Shown here piece by piece: positions 48,660-57,140 of a stretch of DNA of 64,000 nucleotides. The notes under the pieces were generated by a model that worked only from the letters and a program-made list of their open reading frames with translations, was not told where the DNA came from and ran no database searches. The stretch is from Herbidospora solisilvae (lineage in GTDB: Bacteria; Actinomycetota; Actinomycetes; Streptosporangiales; Streptosporangiaceae). The position numbers and the translations under genes are program-made. Each line of letters starts with the position of its first letter. Within the stretch, counting starts at the first letter, position 1. The stretch lies in the NCBI RefSeq assembly GCF_009901565.1, contig NZ_WXEW01000003.1:63312-127311 (forward strand). The letters run 5' to 3'.

Positions 48660-50044
48660 CGCGTGAACACCTGGGTGAGTCCTTCGTTCTGGATGGCCTG
48701 GGGCGGCGGGCGTCGTGCCGCGTCCGACATGCGTACCAGCAGGGCGATAAGGATCCAGTTAGTCAGCAGGGCCGAACCGCCCGCGGACAGGAAGGGGGTG
48801 ACCAGACCGGTCAGCGGGATCAGCCGGGTCACGCCGCCGACGATGATGAAGACCTGCCAGGCCAGCAGGAACGAGAGCCCGCCCGCCAGCAGCTTGGTGA
48901 ACGGGTCGCGGGCGGCCAGGGCGGTGCGCAGGCCGCGCTCGACGATGAGGGCGTAGACCATCAGGAGCGCCATCAGGCCGGTCAGGCCGAGCTCCTCGCC
49001 GACGACGGCGATGATGAAGTCGGAGAACGACAGCGGGATCTCGCGGGGGAAGCCCTGGCCGAGGCCGGTGCCGAGGATGCCGCCCGAGCCCATGGCGAAC
49101 AGCCCCTGCATCAGCTGCTCGCTGCCGCCGAGCTCGCGGTTGTAGAACTCGGGGTTGCCCGGGTCGAGCCAGACCTCGAAGCGGTCCTGTACGTGGCCGA
49201 AGAGCTGCCCCGCCAGCACCGCGCCACCCACGAACAGCAGCACGCCGATGAGCACCCAGGAGGTGCGCTGCGTGGCGATGTAGAGCATCGCGATGAACGT
49301 GCCGAAGACCAGCAGGGAGCTGCCCAGGTCCTTCTGGAGCACCAGCACGCCGAGGCTCAGGCCCCAGGTGATGAGCACCGGCCCGAGGTCGCGCACGCGG
49401 GGGAGGTCGATGAAGAACAGCCGCCGCCCGGCCAGCGCCAGCACGTCGCGCTTGGCGACCAGGTAGCCGGCGAAGAAGATGACCAGCGCCATCTTGGCCA
49501 TCTCGGCCGGCTGGTAGGTCAGCGGGCCGATCTTGATCCAGATGCTCGCGCCGTTGACGTCCTCACCGATGATCGGCAGCAGCGGCATGACCAGGAGCAG
49601 AAGGCCGAGGGCGCCCATGGTGTAGGTGAGGCGCTGCAAGGTCCGGTGGTCCTTCAACACGATCAGGGTCGCGGAGAACATCACCACGCCGAGCGCGGTC
49701 CACATGAGCTGGTTGGTGGCGGAAGCGCCGGCCTGTCCGGTCTGCTCGATCCGGTAGATGAAGACCAGCCCGATCCCGTTGAGCAGCGTCACCAGGGGAA
49801 GCAGCAGGGGATCGGCCCAGGGGGCCCATTTCGCCAGCACGCCGTAGGCGGCGAACATCAGCACGGCCAGCCCGAGGCCGTAGGTGAAGGTTCCGGAGGG
49901 GATCTGGCCGTCGATGCCGAGGCCGACGCTCGCGTAGGCGCCCATCACGACGACGATCGCGAAGGCGAGCATGACGAGCTGGGCGCCCCGCCGCTTCGCG
50001 GTCATCGGGACGGCCGGGGCCTCCGCTACGGGTGCGGTCGTCAC
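48656..50044 (-). CDS. rodA: RodA/FtsW-type peptidoglycan glycosyltransferase (SEDS)
   Basis: A 462-residue polytopic membrane enzyme with about 10-12 helices. SEDS-family signature blocks are YQPAEMAKMALVIFFAGYL, LVLQKDLGSSLLVFG, GGILGTGLGQGFPREIPLSFSDFIIAVVGEELGLTG and PFLSAGGSALLTNWI. It polymerises lipid II and pairs with PbpA. GTG 50044 overlaps pstP by 4 bp. Confidence 0.96.
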   Translation of the reverse strand: MTTAPVAEAPAVPMTAKRRGAQLVMLAFAIVVVMGAYASVGLGIDGQIPSGTFTYGLGLAVLMFAAYGVLAKWAPWADPLLLPLVTLLNGIGLVFIYRIEQTGQAGASATNQLMWTALGVVMFSATLIVLKDHRTLQRLTYTMGALGLLLLVMPLLPIIGEDVNGASIWIKIGPLTYQPAEMAKMALVIFFAGYLVAKRDVLALAGRRLFFIDLPRVRDLGPVLITWGLSLGVLVLQKDLGSSLLVFGTFIAMLYIATQRTSWVLIGVLLFVGGAVLAGQLFGHVQDRFEVWLDPGNPEFYNRELGGSEQLMQGLFAMGSGGILGTGLGQGFPREIPLSFSDFIIAVVGEELGLTGLMALLMVYALIVERGLRTALAARDPFTKLLAGGLSFLLAWQVFIIVGGVTRLIPLTGLVTPFLSAGGSALLTNWILIALLVRMSDAARRPPPQAIQNEGLTQVFTR

Positions 50045-51384
50045 GACGGCGTTTCCGAGGTGTCGGCCGGGGCGTTACTGGAGTTCTCGCCGGTGTTCTC
50101 GCCGGGGTTGGCCTGGTCGCCGGCCGGGCTGGGGGACGCGTCGGGGGTGGGGCTCTCGGTGCCGCCGGTGAGCGCGGCGATCTTCGCCTTGCCGGCGTCG
50201 ACGTCGTTCACCATGATCCCGCTCCGCACCTTGTCCTGTTCGACCTGTGGGAGAGCCGAGACCGACAGGTCGGAGGTGTGGACGACGTGCTTGAACGAGA
50301 CGAAGCCCAGATCGGCGTCGACCCCCTGGAACACCACGAGGCGGTCGTTCTCGGCGCCGACGTAGAACTGGTTCTGGGTCCACTGGTAGCCGAAGTAGCC
50401 TCCGGCTCCGAGGACTCCGACGACGGCGACCAGTAACGTCGTGGCCATCGGCCAGGTGCGCCGCTTGCGGGCGGCCCGGCGGCCGGAGGCCGCGAGGGCC
50501 TCCGGCGCCGGTCGGTCGTCGAGATCGAGGTCGACCATGACCGGCTGGGGCGCGGTCACCGTCGTGGCGCGGCCCGCCGGGTTGTCGGGTGGCGCCGAAC
50601 GGACGCGTCCGGAACCGGCCGCTCCGACCACCGCCGCCGCGTGGCTGAGCGGCTGCACGTCGTCGGTCTCGATGACGTCGGCCACCACGCAGGTGATGTT
50701 GTCAGGTCCGCCGCCGCGATTGGCCAGGTCGATGAGCTGGCGTACCACGTCGTCGGGATCGTCGATGGTGGAGAGCGTGTGATGGAGTGTCTCGGCGCTG
50801 ACGACGGTGGACAGGCCGTCCGAGCACAGCAGGTAGCGGTCGCCGATCTGGGCTTCCCGGTCCTGCAGGTCGGGGTCGACCTCGCCGCTGCCGTCGAGGG
50901 CGCGCAGGAGGATCGAGCGTTGCGGGTGGTTGGCGGCCTCTTCCTGCGTGATGCGGCCGTCGTCCACCAGCGACTGCACGAGTGTGTGGTCGTGGGTGAT
51001 CTGGTAGAGCTCACCGTTGCGCAACAGGTAGGCCCGTGAGTCGCCCACGTGGACGAGCGCGAACCGGGTGCCGTTCCACAACATGGCGGTGAGCGTGGTC
51101 CCCATGCCCTTGAGGCTGGGATCGCGGGCCACCATCATGTGGAGCTGGTGGTTGGCGTCGCGGACCGCGGCCTCGATCGTGCCGACCAGGTCACTCCCGT
51201 AGGCGTCCCTGTCGAGGGACGACAGTGCGGCGATGGCGACCGAGGAGGCCACCTCACCGTGAGCGTGCCCGCCCATGCCGTCGGCGACGGCGAGCAGGCG
51301 GCCGCTGGCGTACGCCGAGTCCTCGTTTCCTTCGCGGAGGAGGCCGACGTCCGAGCGGGCGGCGTATCGGAGTGCTGTTGTCAT
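50041..51384 (-). CDS. pstP: PP2C-type Ser/Thr protein phosphatase PstP
   Basis: A 447-residue phosphatase that reverses PknA/PknB signalling. Catalytic domain 1-235 with RSDVGLLREGNEDSAY, VADGMGGHAHGE, VGDSRAYLLR and GGGPDNITCVVADV binding two or three Mn/Mg ions. One helix follows (MATTLLVAVVGVLGAGGYFGY), then an extracellular domain and a Ser/Thr/Pro-rich tail. ATG 51384 overlaps fhaB by 4 bp. Confidence 0.96.
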   Translation of the reverse strand: MTTALRYAARSDVGLLREGNEDSAYASGRLLAVADGMGGHAHGEVASSVAIAALSSLDRDAYGSDLVGTIEAAVRDANHQLHMMVARDPSLKGMGTTLTAMLWNGTRFALVHVGDSRAYLLRNGELYQITHDHTLVQSLVDDGRITQEEAANHPQRSILLRALDGSGEVDPDLQDREAQIGDRYLLCSDGLSTVVSAETLHHTLSTIDDPDDVVRQLIDLANRGGGPDNITCVVADVIETDDVQPLSHAAAVVGAAGSGRVRSAPPDNPAGRATTVTAPQPVMVDLDLDDRPAPEALAASGRRAARKRRTWPMATTLLVAVVGVLGAGGYFGYQWTQNQFYVGAENDRLVVFQGVDADLGFVSFKHVVHTSDLSVSALPQVEQDKVRSGIMVNDVDAGKAKIAALTGGTESPTPDASPSPAGDQANPGENTGENSSNAPADTSETPS

Positions 51385-51854
51385 TTGCGCAATTCGATGA
51401 CGGTCTTGCCGATGCGGATCGGAGTCCCGAGAGGCACCGGCGTCGGGCGGGTCACTTTGGAACGGTCGAGGTAGGTTCCGTTGGTCGAGCCGAGGTCTTC
51501 CACGATCCACTGGCCGTCCTGGGGGAAGAGCTGGGCATGGCGGCTGGACGCGTAGTCGTCGCTGAGGACGAGCGTCGAGTCAGTGGCCCGGCCTATCGTG
51601 ATCGGCTGTTCGGTGAGGTTGATGATGGTCCCTTGCAGGGGGCCACCTGTGACGACCATCTGACGTGGCTCCCCCCTCTTGGGCTTGGCAGGAATATTCT
51701 TCGCCGGTTTCGTGGGCAGCTTCCGGGGATTGGCGGAAGGTGCCGTTCGCGGACCGAACAAGTCTGTCCGGATCACGCCGACCGCGGCAATGACGAAGAA
51801 CCAGAGCACCGCCAGGAAGGCGAGCCTGATCAGCAGCAGCGCGAGCTCGGACAT
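51381..51854 (-). CDS. fhaB: FHA-domain protein FhaB (FipA)
   Basis: A 157-residue protein with an N-terminal membrane helix (ALLLIRLAFLAVLWFFVIAAVGVI), a basic Pro-rich linker and a C-terminal FHA domain (ITIGRATDSTLVLSDDYASSRHAQLFPQDGQWIVEDLGSTNGTYLD). The phosphothreonine-binding residues GR, SSRH and STNGT are present. It reads PknA/PknB phosphorylation and links it to cell division. Overlaps pstP by 4 bp; 17 bp after fhaA. Confidence 0.96.
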   Translation of the reverse strand: MSELALLLIRLAFLAVLWFFVIAAVGVIRTDLFGPRTAPSANPRKLPTKPAKNIPAKPKRGEPRQMVVTGGPLQGTIINLTEQPITIGRATDSTLVLSDDYASSRHAQLFPQDGQWIVEDLGSTNGTYLDRSKVTRPTPVPLGTPIRIGKTVIELRK

Positions 51855-51871
51855 GGACCGTTTGTCTACCT

Positions 51872-52615
51872 TTAATCGCGTCTGAACACCAGGGTCGTAC
51901 GCCCCAGTGTCACCCTCGTCCCGTCTTGCATCTCGATCCTGCGGACCGGCTGCCCGTTGACGAAGGTGCCGTTCGTGGAACCGAGATCAACCAGAACGAC
52001 CTGCTGACCCTCGACCCGTAGCTCGGCATGATGCCGCGATACGCCCGGATCCACCAGCCGTAGATCGCAATCGGTCCCGCGGCCCAGCAGAGTGACCGGT
52101 GTGGTCAGCTCGTAGGACCGCTGGCCCTGCGGGTCGTCCTGGGTGGACACCAGCAGGCGGGGCCGGCCGCCGAACGCGCTGCTCTTGCGAGCGGCGGGCA
52201 CGTCGCTGACCGGTTGTCTGATCTCGTCTTGCTCGACCGTCGCGCCGCGGATGACCCCGGACCTGATCCGGAACAGTCCGACCGCTAGGTCTTCGGCGAT
52301 CTCGAAGCGCACCCGGACGGGTCCGACGAACGAGTAGCCCTGCTCCTTGGCGTATTCCCGAGCGAGGTTGGCGAGCTCGTGGCTGATGCTGTCGGCATAG
52401 ACCTCGAGCCGCTCGTTGTCGGTCGTGGACAGCTCGACCACGAAGTCGTTGGGCACGAGCGTTCTGCCCTGAGCGACGATCGCGGCACGGTCGTCCATCT
52501 CCCTCTGCACCGCGCTGGCGACCTCTACGGGTTGAAGGTCGGACTTGAACGCACGTGCGAAGGCCCCCTCAACCAAACCTTCGAGCCTGCGCTCGAAGCG
52601 CTGAAGGACTCCCAC
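51872..52615 (-). CDS. fhaA: FHA-domain protein FhaA
   Basis: A 247-residue cytoplasmic protein with an N-terminal DUF3662 domain (LQRFERRLEGLVEGAFARAFKSDLQPVEVASAVQREMDD) and a C-terminal FHA domain (VTLLGRGTDCDLRLVDPGVSRHHAELRVEGQQVVLVDLGSTNGTFVN). It binds phosphorylated PknB targets, including the MviN pseudokinase in mycobacteria. GTG 52615 is chosen because AGGGAGG lies 5-6 nt upstream; it is the first gene of the operon. The linker between the domains is short compared with mycobacterial FhaA. Confidence 0.95.
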   Translation of the reverse strand: MGVLQRFERRLEGLVEGAFARAFKSDLQPVEVASAVQREMDDRAAIVAQGRTLVPNDFVVELSTTDNERLEVYADSISHELANLAREYAKEQGYSFVGPVRVRFEIAEDLAVGLFRIRSGVIRGATVEQDEIRQPVSDVPAARKSSAFGGRPRLLVSTQDDPQGQRSYELTTPVTLLGRGTDCDLRLVDPGVSRHHAELRVEGQQVVLVDLGSTNGTFVNGQPVRRIEMQDGTRVTLGRTTLVFRRD

Positions 52616-52723
52616 CGGGTACCTCCCTTCCTCCATCGTCTACACGGATCGTATCCGGGTTCAGTGGCACTGGCGGATCCGTGCTAACCTTTCCAGGCAG
52701 CCGAAAAGAGGCGCACCCGTAAG

Positions 52724-52806
52724 GGGCAAGTGGCGGAATGGCAGACGCGCACGGTTCAGGTCCGTGTGTCCGAAAGGACGTGGGGGTTCAACTCCCCCCT
52801 TGCCCA
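52724..52806 (+). tRNA. tRNA-Leu (anticodon CAG)
   Basis: An 83-nt class II tRNA. Acceptor GGGCAAG pairs with CTTGCCC plus discriminator A. Anticodon arm CACGG-TTCAGGT-CCGTG gives CAG. A long variable arm (TGTCCGAAAGGACG) and T-arm GGGGG-TTCAACT-CCCCC follow. CCA is not encoded. This tRNA-Leu next to the pkn cluster is common in actinomycetes. Confidence 0.97.
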
Positions 52807-52817
52807 CAGAGAATCGA

Positions 52818-52860
52818 CCTCGCCGGTCGGAAGGACCACCTTCCGGAGGCGGGGTTTTTT
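52818..52860 (+). terminator. Terminator after tRNA-Leu
   Basis: CCTCGCC...CGGAAGG pairs with CCTTCCG...GGCGGGG around an ACCA loop, with one small internal bulge and one G-U pair, and ends in TTTTTT. Confidence 0.92.
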
Positions 52861-53074
52861 CGTTGTGGGGCATAACGTCCCTGATGGCACAGCGGATCCT
52901 CCGTAGTCTGAACGGCGTTGATCCATATTCTCCGAAGCGCGGCTTTCAAACCGCTTGCACCCGGGTTCAGCGGAAAAAAGTTTGCCCGAAGTCTCGTCAT
53001 GCGAGACCTGATGTCCCGAAATATGGTCACTTCGAGTGACGGCAGGGACCCGTGGGGCCAGACGGGACCGCGAG
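52861..53074. other. Intergenic region without supportable gene
   Basis: About 210 bp of lower GC content than the surroundings. Short hairpins are visible (GTCTCG-tcatg-CGAGAC near 52990 and GTCACT-tcg-AGTGAC near 53025). Small open frames here have no codon-bias support. It leads into the 115-bp tandem repeat. Confidence 0.6.
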
Positions 53075-53310
53075 GGCGCGCCCCCGTCTGGACTGAGGAG
53101 CGCGGGAGAGCGAAGCGAACCGGAGCGACGAGGGAAGTCGGGGGCTGAGAGCGCCCGAGCCCCCGCGCCGGAGGCGCGGGAGTCAGACAGGCGCGCCCCC
53201 GTCTGGACTGGGGAGCGCGGGAGAGCGAAGCGAACCGGAGCGACGAGGGAAGTCGGGGGCTGAGAGCGCCCGAGCCCCCGCGCCGGAGGCGCGGGAGTCA
53301 GACAGGCGCG
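53075..53310. repeat. 115-bp tandem repeat, two copies
   Basis: Unit 1 is 53075-53189, unit 2 is 53190-53304 and the first six bases of a third follow (53305-53310). The copies differ by one base (CTGAGGAG versus CTGGGGAG). Each contains hairpin-forming parts, for example CCCGCGCC-gga-GGCGCGGG, and a purine-rich AGCGAAGCGAACCGGAGCGA stretch. It resembles dispersed intergenic REP-like elements of high-GC actinomycetes. It ends 6 bp before the CNNM gene stop. Confidence 0.85.
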
Positions 53311-53316
53311 GGCGAT

Positions 53317-54315
53317 CTACACAGTGAGGAGTTCACCGATCAACGACGTCACGGTGATCTCGCCGACGACCTCGCCCCGATCGTCGACAACCAGCCCGAG
53401 CTGCGCCCGCGCCTCCTGAAGCGCCGTCACCGCGTCGGGGATGGGGGTCGAGACCTTCAGGGTCGGTACGGGCGTCGCCAGCTCCCCAGGCGTCATCTCG
53501 GGATGGACCAGGCTGTCGCGGAGGTGCAGCACGCCCTTGACGCCCTCCGGAGAGGTCACCAGCATGCGCAGCCGGTTGGCCGCCACCGCCGTCTTGTGCA
53601 CCCGGTCGGCCGGGGCGTCGGCGGGAATCGTGACCGCGTCGGCGAGCGGTGTCATCAGCCGCTCGACCGGCTGGTTCTGCACGCGCAGCGCCCGGGTGAG
53701 CAGGTCGTGCTCGTCGCGGTCGAGCATGCCCATCCGGCCCGACTCGGCCACCAGCACGGCGAGCTGGTGAGGGGTGCGGGCGGTGGCGAGCTCGTCGCGG
53801 GGGCGTACGCCGCACAGGCGCAGCAGGCCGTTGGTCAGCCTGTTCAGGCCGGCCAGCAGCGGGCGGGCCAGCCAGACGAAGCCGCGGAACGGCAGCGCCA
53901 GGGCCAGGGCGGCCGGCTCGGGGTGGGTCAGGGCCAGCGACTTGGGCGCCATCTCACCGACCACCATGTGCAGGAAGGTGACGATGCCGAGCGCGACCAC
54001 GTACGAGATCGCGGTTCCCACGCTCTCGGGAAGGCCGCCCAGAAGCGGTTCGAGCAGGTGGTGCAGCGCCGGTTCGGTCACCATGCCCAGGCCCAGCGAG
54101 CAGAGCGTGATGCCGAGCTGGGCGCCGGCCAGCATGAGCGAGAGCTGGCGGCTGCCCCGCAGGGCGGCCCTGGCGGCGATCCGGGCGAACGGACCGGTGG
54201 CCGCCTCTTCGAGGCGGTGGCGGCGGGCCGAGATGACCGCGAACTCGGCGGCCACGAAGAACCCGTTCAGCGCCAGCAGTACGACGCCGAGCAGGAGCGC
54301 CATCGTGGAGCTCAC
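53317..54315 (-). CDS. CNNM/CBS-domain membrane protein (CorC/HlyC-like), shorter paralogue
   Basis: A 332-residue protein: DUF21/CNNM membrane domain (LLLGVVLLALNGFFVAAEFAVISARRHRLEE, MLAGAQLGITLCSLGLGMVTEPALHHLLEP, VVGEMAPKSLALTHPEPAALALALP) and a CBS pair. It lacks the C-terminal CorC/HlyC domain. Family members act in Mg2+ or other divalent cation efflux. GTG 54315 overlaps the upstream paralogue by 4 bp (GTGA), GGGGAGG as RBS. The tandem arrangement suggests heterodimers. Confidence 0.93.
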   Translation of the reverse strand: MSSTMALLLGVVLLALNGFFVAAEFAVISARRHRLEEAATGPFARIAARAALRGSRQLSLMLAGAQLGITLCSLGLGMVTEPALHHLLEPLLGGLPESVGTAISYVVALGIVTFLHMVVGEMAPKSLALTHPEPAALALALPFRGFVWLARPLLAGLNRLTNGLLRLCGVRPRDELATARTPHQLAVLVAESGRMGMLDRDEHDLLTRALRVQNQPVERLMTPLADAVTIPADAPADRVHKTAVAANRLRMLVTSPEGVKGVLHLRDSLVHPEMTPGELATPVPTLKVSTPIPDAVTALQEARAQLGLVVDDRGEVVGEITVTSLIGELLTV

Positions 54316-55733
54316 ACCGGCCTCCCCTGGAAGAGGGCCGAGAACAGCTCGGGGGCGTAGTCCTGCGGGCCGGTGTTCTCGTGGGCGGGCTCCTCGACGG
54401 TCTCCCCGGCCGGCGGGACCGCGATCGCGAGGCGGATCATCTGGGGCACCCGGCGGTGGACCTCCAGCACGGTCAGCAGCGCGTGGCGGGGTTCCTCGTC
54501 GTCGTCGAGCAGGTCGTGCTCCTCGACGGTCCCGACGGTCACCGCGTCGCCGGGCTCGGCCATGCGGCCCAGCTCGGCCAGCACGAGGCCGCCGACGGTC
54601 TCGTAGCCGTCGTCTTCTGGCAGGGTGACGCCGGTGGCGCGCTCGACCTCGTCGATGCGCAGGGTACCGGGCACGTCCCAGGAGCCGTCGGGGTTGACGG
54701 TGACGCCCAGGGGCTCGGGGTCGTTCTCGTCGACCAGTTCGCCGACGAGTTCCTCGGCCAGGTCCTCGATGGTGACGACGCCCGCGAGGCCGCCGTACTC
54801 GTCGATGACGCACGCGAAGGTGCCGCCGGACATGCGGGAGAGCAGGACCGGCACCGGCAGGCTGGCCGGGACCAGCAGCGGGGTGCGCATGATCCCGGCG
54901 ATGGTCGCCTCGCCCTCGCGGCCCAGGTAGTCGAGCAGGCCGACGACGCCCACGACGTCGTCGGTGTCGCTGCCGAGCACGGGGTAGCGGGAGTGGCCGT
55001 GGTCGCGTACCGCCTCGATGAGGGACGACACCGGCGCGTCGGCGTGCAGGGAGACCACGCGGGGGCGGGGGACCATGACGTCCTCCGCGGTGCGGTCGCC
55101 GAAGTCGAGGGCGCGCTCCAGCAGGTCGGCCAGCCGGGGCGGCAGGTCGCCCGCCTCGCGGGAGTCGTCGACGATGCGGTGCAGCTCCTCGGGCGTGGCG
55201 CCGTGTTCGAGCTCCTCGACGGGCTCGATGCCGAACAGCCGGACCAGCCGGGTGGCCGAGCCGTCGAAGAAGCGGATCAGCGGCCCGAAGATCTTCAAGT
55301 ACAGGAGGGTCGGGCGAGACAACCACATCGCGACCGGCTCGGGCCGGGCGATGCCCAGGTTCTTGGGCGCCAGCTCGCCGAGGATCATCTGGATGATCGT
55401 GGCGATGGCAACGCCGATCGCGACACTCACCCCGGGCACGGCCCCCGGCGGCAGCCCGAGGTCTTCGAGCGGGCCGCGGAAGGACACCGAGATCGCCGGT
55501 TCGGCGAGGAAGCCGACCAGCAGGGTGGTGACGGTGATGCCGAGCTGAGCGCCCGACAACATGAAGGAGAGCCGGCCGGTGACGTCGAGGGCCCGGCGGG
55601 CGGCGGGGTTGGAGTCGGCCTGCTGGCGCAGCAGCGCGCGGTCGGCGGCGACGTAAGCGAACTCCTGGGCGACGAAGAAGCCGGTCGCCAAGGTGAGGAG
55701 CAGGACGGCGAGGAGGCCGAGAACGATGGTCAT
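54312..55733 (-). CDS. CNNM/CBS/CorC_HlyC-domain membrane protein, full-length paralogue
   Basis: A 473-residue protein: CNNM domain 1-200 (ATGFFVAQEFAYVAADRALLRQQAD, MLSGAQLGITVTTLLVGFLAEPAIS, LGELAPKNLGIARPEPVA), CBS pair about 210-335 (TAEDVMVPRPRVVSLHADAPVSSLIEAVRDHGHSRYPVLG, IDEYGGLAGVVTIEDLAEELVGE), and the C-terminal CorC_HlyC domain about 350-440 (SWDVPGTLRIDEVERATGVTLPEDDGYETVGGLVLAELGRMAEPG). Probable divalent-cation transporter. An 18-bp palindrome lies 18 bp before its start. Confidence 0.94.
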   Translation of the reverse strand: MTIVLGLLAVLLLTLATGFFVAQEFAYVAADRALLRQQADSNPAARRALDVTGRLSFMLSGAQLGITVTTLLVGFLAEPAISVSFRGPLEDLGLPPGAVPGVSVAIGVAIATIIQMILGELAPKNLGIARPEPVAMWLSRPTLLYLKIFGPLIRFFDGSATRLVRLFGIEPVEELEHGATPEELHRIVDDSREAGDLPPRLADLLERALDFGDRTAEDVMVPRPRVVSLHADAPVSSLIEAVRDHGHSRYPVLGSDTDDVVGVVGLLDYLGREGEATIAGIMRTPLLVPASLPVPVLLSRMSGGTFACVIDEYGGLAGVVTIEDLAEELVGELVDENDPEPLGVTVNPDGSWDVPGTLRIDEVERATGVTLPEDDGYETVGGLVLAELGRMAEPGDAVTVGTVEEHDLLDDDEEPRHALLTVLEVHRRVPQMIRLAIAVPPAGETVEEPAHENTGPQDYAPELFSALFQGRPV

Positions 55734-55751
55734 CTCATCGCCTCACGTGGA

Positions 55752-55769
55752 CCCGTGCCTAGGCACGGG
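55752..55769. promoter_or_regulatory. 18-bp perfect palindrome before the CNNM operon
   Basis: CCCGTGCCTAGGCACGGG is a perfect dyad without spacer, 19-36 bp upstream of the start at 55733. As it has no loop it is more likely a DNA site for a dimeric regulator than an RNA hairpin. No M-box (Mg2+ riboswitch) core is visible in the leader. Confidence 0.6.
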
Positions 55770-55976
55770 CCGGTACTCCAGGGGTCCGAAACGGACACGA
55801 CGGTCCTTTCAACTAGGGGTGCTTCAACCGTAACGGGCGAGCCGCCGATGATGTTTCCCGGATCGGATCTGTGTACTTTTCCATAGGAAAACCTTGATAA
55901 CGGGCCCGCCCCGGACGGCTGTATCGGCGTACCGTCAAGGCAGAGTCAGAAGTCGGCAAGCGGGGGGTAGAGGAAC

Positions 55977-57140
55977 GTGGTTGAGGACAACGAGCCGACG
56001 CGAATGGTGCGGCGGCCGCTGGACCCGGCCTACCCGGTTCGCGAGCCGGAAGTCAAGGGACCCGAGCCCAAGGGCCGTTCCAAGGTCTACGGCAAGCCCC
56101 GGAAGGGCAACTCACCGGTCCGGATGTTCAGCGGTGGGAACGAGCCAAAAGCGGCTGAGGCCCGTGACCGGGGGCCGCGCAAGCCACGTCGCATCGGCCG
56201 CAACATCGCCATCGGCGTGGCGGTCTTCCTGTCGCTTGTGCTGATCGGGGTCACGGCGCTGTTCTTCAGCGTCCAGGGGAAGATGAACAACGTCGACGCC
56301 TTCACCGACTACGACGGGCGTCCGGCCGAGACCCCGGGGCAGGACTGGCTGCTGGTCGGCTCCGACAGCCGGGCCGGGCTGAGCGCGGCCGAGCGGAAGA
56401 AGCTCCGCACCGGCTCCGCCGTGGGGCGGCGTACCGACACGATGATGTTGCTGCACGTCCCCGACGGCGACGGCCGGCCGACGCTGGTCAGCCTCCCGCG
56501 TGACTCCTACGTGCCGATCCCGGGCAACGGCAACGGCAAGCTCAACGCGGCCTACGCCTTCGGCGGCCCCAAGCTGCTGACCCAGACGGTCGAGCAGGTG
56601 ACCGGCATCCGGATCGACCACTACATGGAGATCGGCTTCGGCGGCTTCGTCGGCATCGTCGACGCGGTCGGCGGCGTCGAGATCTGCCCCAAGCAGGCGA
56701 TCAAAGACCCGAAGGCGGCCCTGAACATCAAGAAGGGCTGCCAGATCATGGACGGCGGCACCGCCCTCGGTTACGTCCGCACCCGCAAGACGGGCGCCAT
56801 CCCCGACTTCGACCGCACCCAGCGCCAGCGCGAGTTCTTCTCCGCGGTGGTCAAGAAGGCCGCCAGCCCCGGCACCCTGATCAACCCGTTCACCGTCGTC
56901 CCGCTGGCCAACAGCGCCGCCGAGTCGGTCGCGGTCGACCCGGGCACCGGCCCGTTCAACCTGCTCTCGCTCGGCCTGGCCATGAAGAACAACCCGGTGA
57001 CGACGGCGGTCCCGATCGGCTCGCTGCCCACCATCGACGGGCAGTCGGTCGTCAAGTGGGACACGACCAGGGCCAATCAGCTGTTCGAGGCGCTGGAGGC
57101 CGACAAGCCGGTGCCGAAGAGCGCGATCGAGAAGGGCTAA
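55977..57140 (+). CDS. LytR-CpsA-Psr (LCP) family ligase
   Basis: A 387-residue enzyme anchoring teichoic acids or other glycopolymers to peptidoglycan. A basic, Pro-rich cytoplasmic part (1-75) precedes one helix (NIAIGVAVFLSLVLIGVTALFF). The LCP domain is about 115-300: DWLLVGSDSR, RRTDTMMLLHVPDGDGRPTLVSLPRDSYV, KLNAAYAFGGPKLLTQTVEQVTG, VDAVGGVEIC and ALGYVRTRK...DFDRTQRQREFFSAV hold the Arg and Asp residues for the polyprenyl-phosphate. GTG 55977 follows AGGAA. Confidence 0.95.
   Translation: MVEDNEPTRMVRRPLDPAYPVREPEVKGPEPKGRSKVYGKPRKGNSPVRMFSGGNEPKAAEARDRGPRKPRRIGRNIAIGVAVFLSLVLIGVTALFFSVQGKMNNVDAFTDYDGRPAETPGQDWLLVGSDSRAGLSAAERKKLRTGSAVGRRTDTMMLLHVPDGDGRPTLVSLPRDSYVPIPGNGNGKLNAAYAFGGPKLLTQTVEQVTGIRIDHYMEIGFGGFVGIVDAVGGVEICPKQAIKDPKAALNIKKGCQIMDGGTALGYVRTRKTGAIPDFDRTQRQREFFSAVVKKAASPGTLINPFTVVPLANSAAESVAVDPGTGPFNLLSLGLAMKNNPVTTAVPIGSLPTIDGQSVVKWDTTRANQLFEALEADKPVPKSAIEKG

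Noticed and set aside
53075-53310. CRISPR array
   Set aside because: The units are 115 bp, contiguous and nearly identical, with no unique spacers and no cas genes.
55734-55976. M-box or other metal riboswitch before the CNNM genes
   Set aside because: None of the conserved M-box core elements is visible; only a DNA-type palindrome was found.
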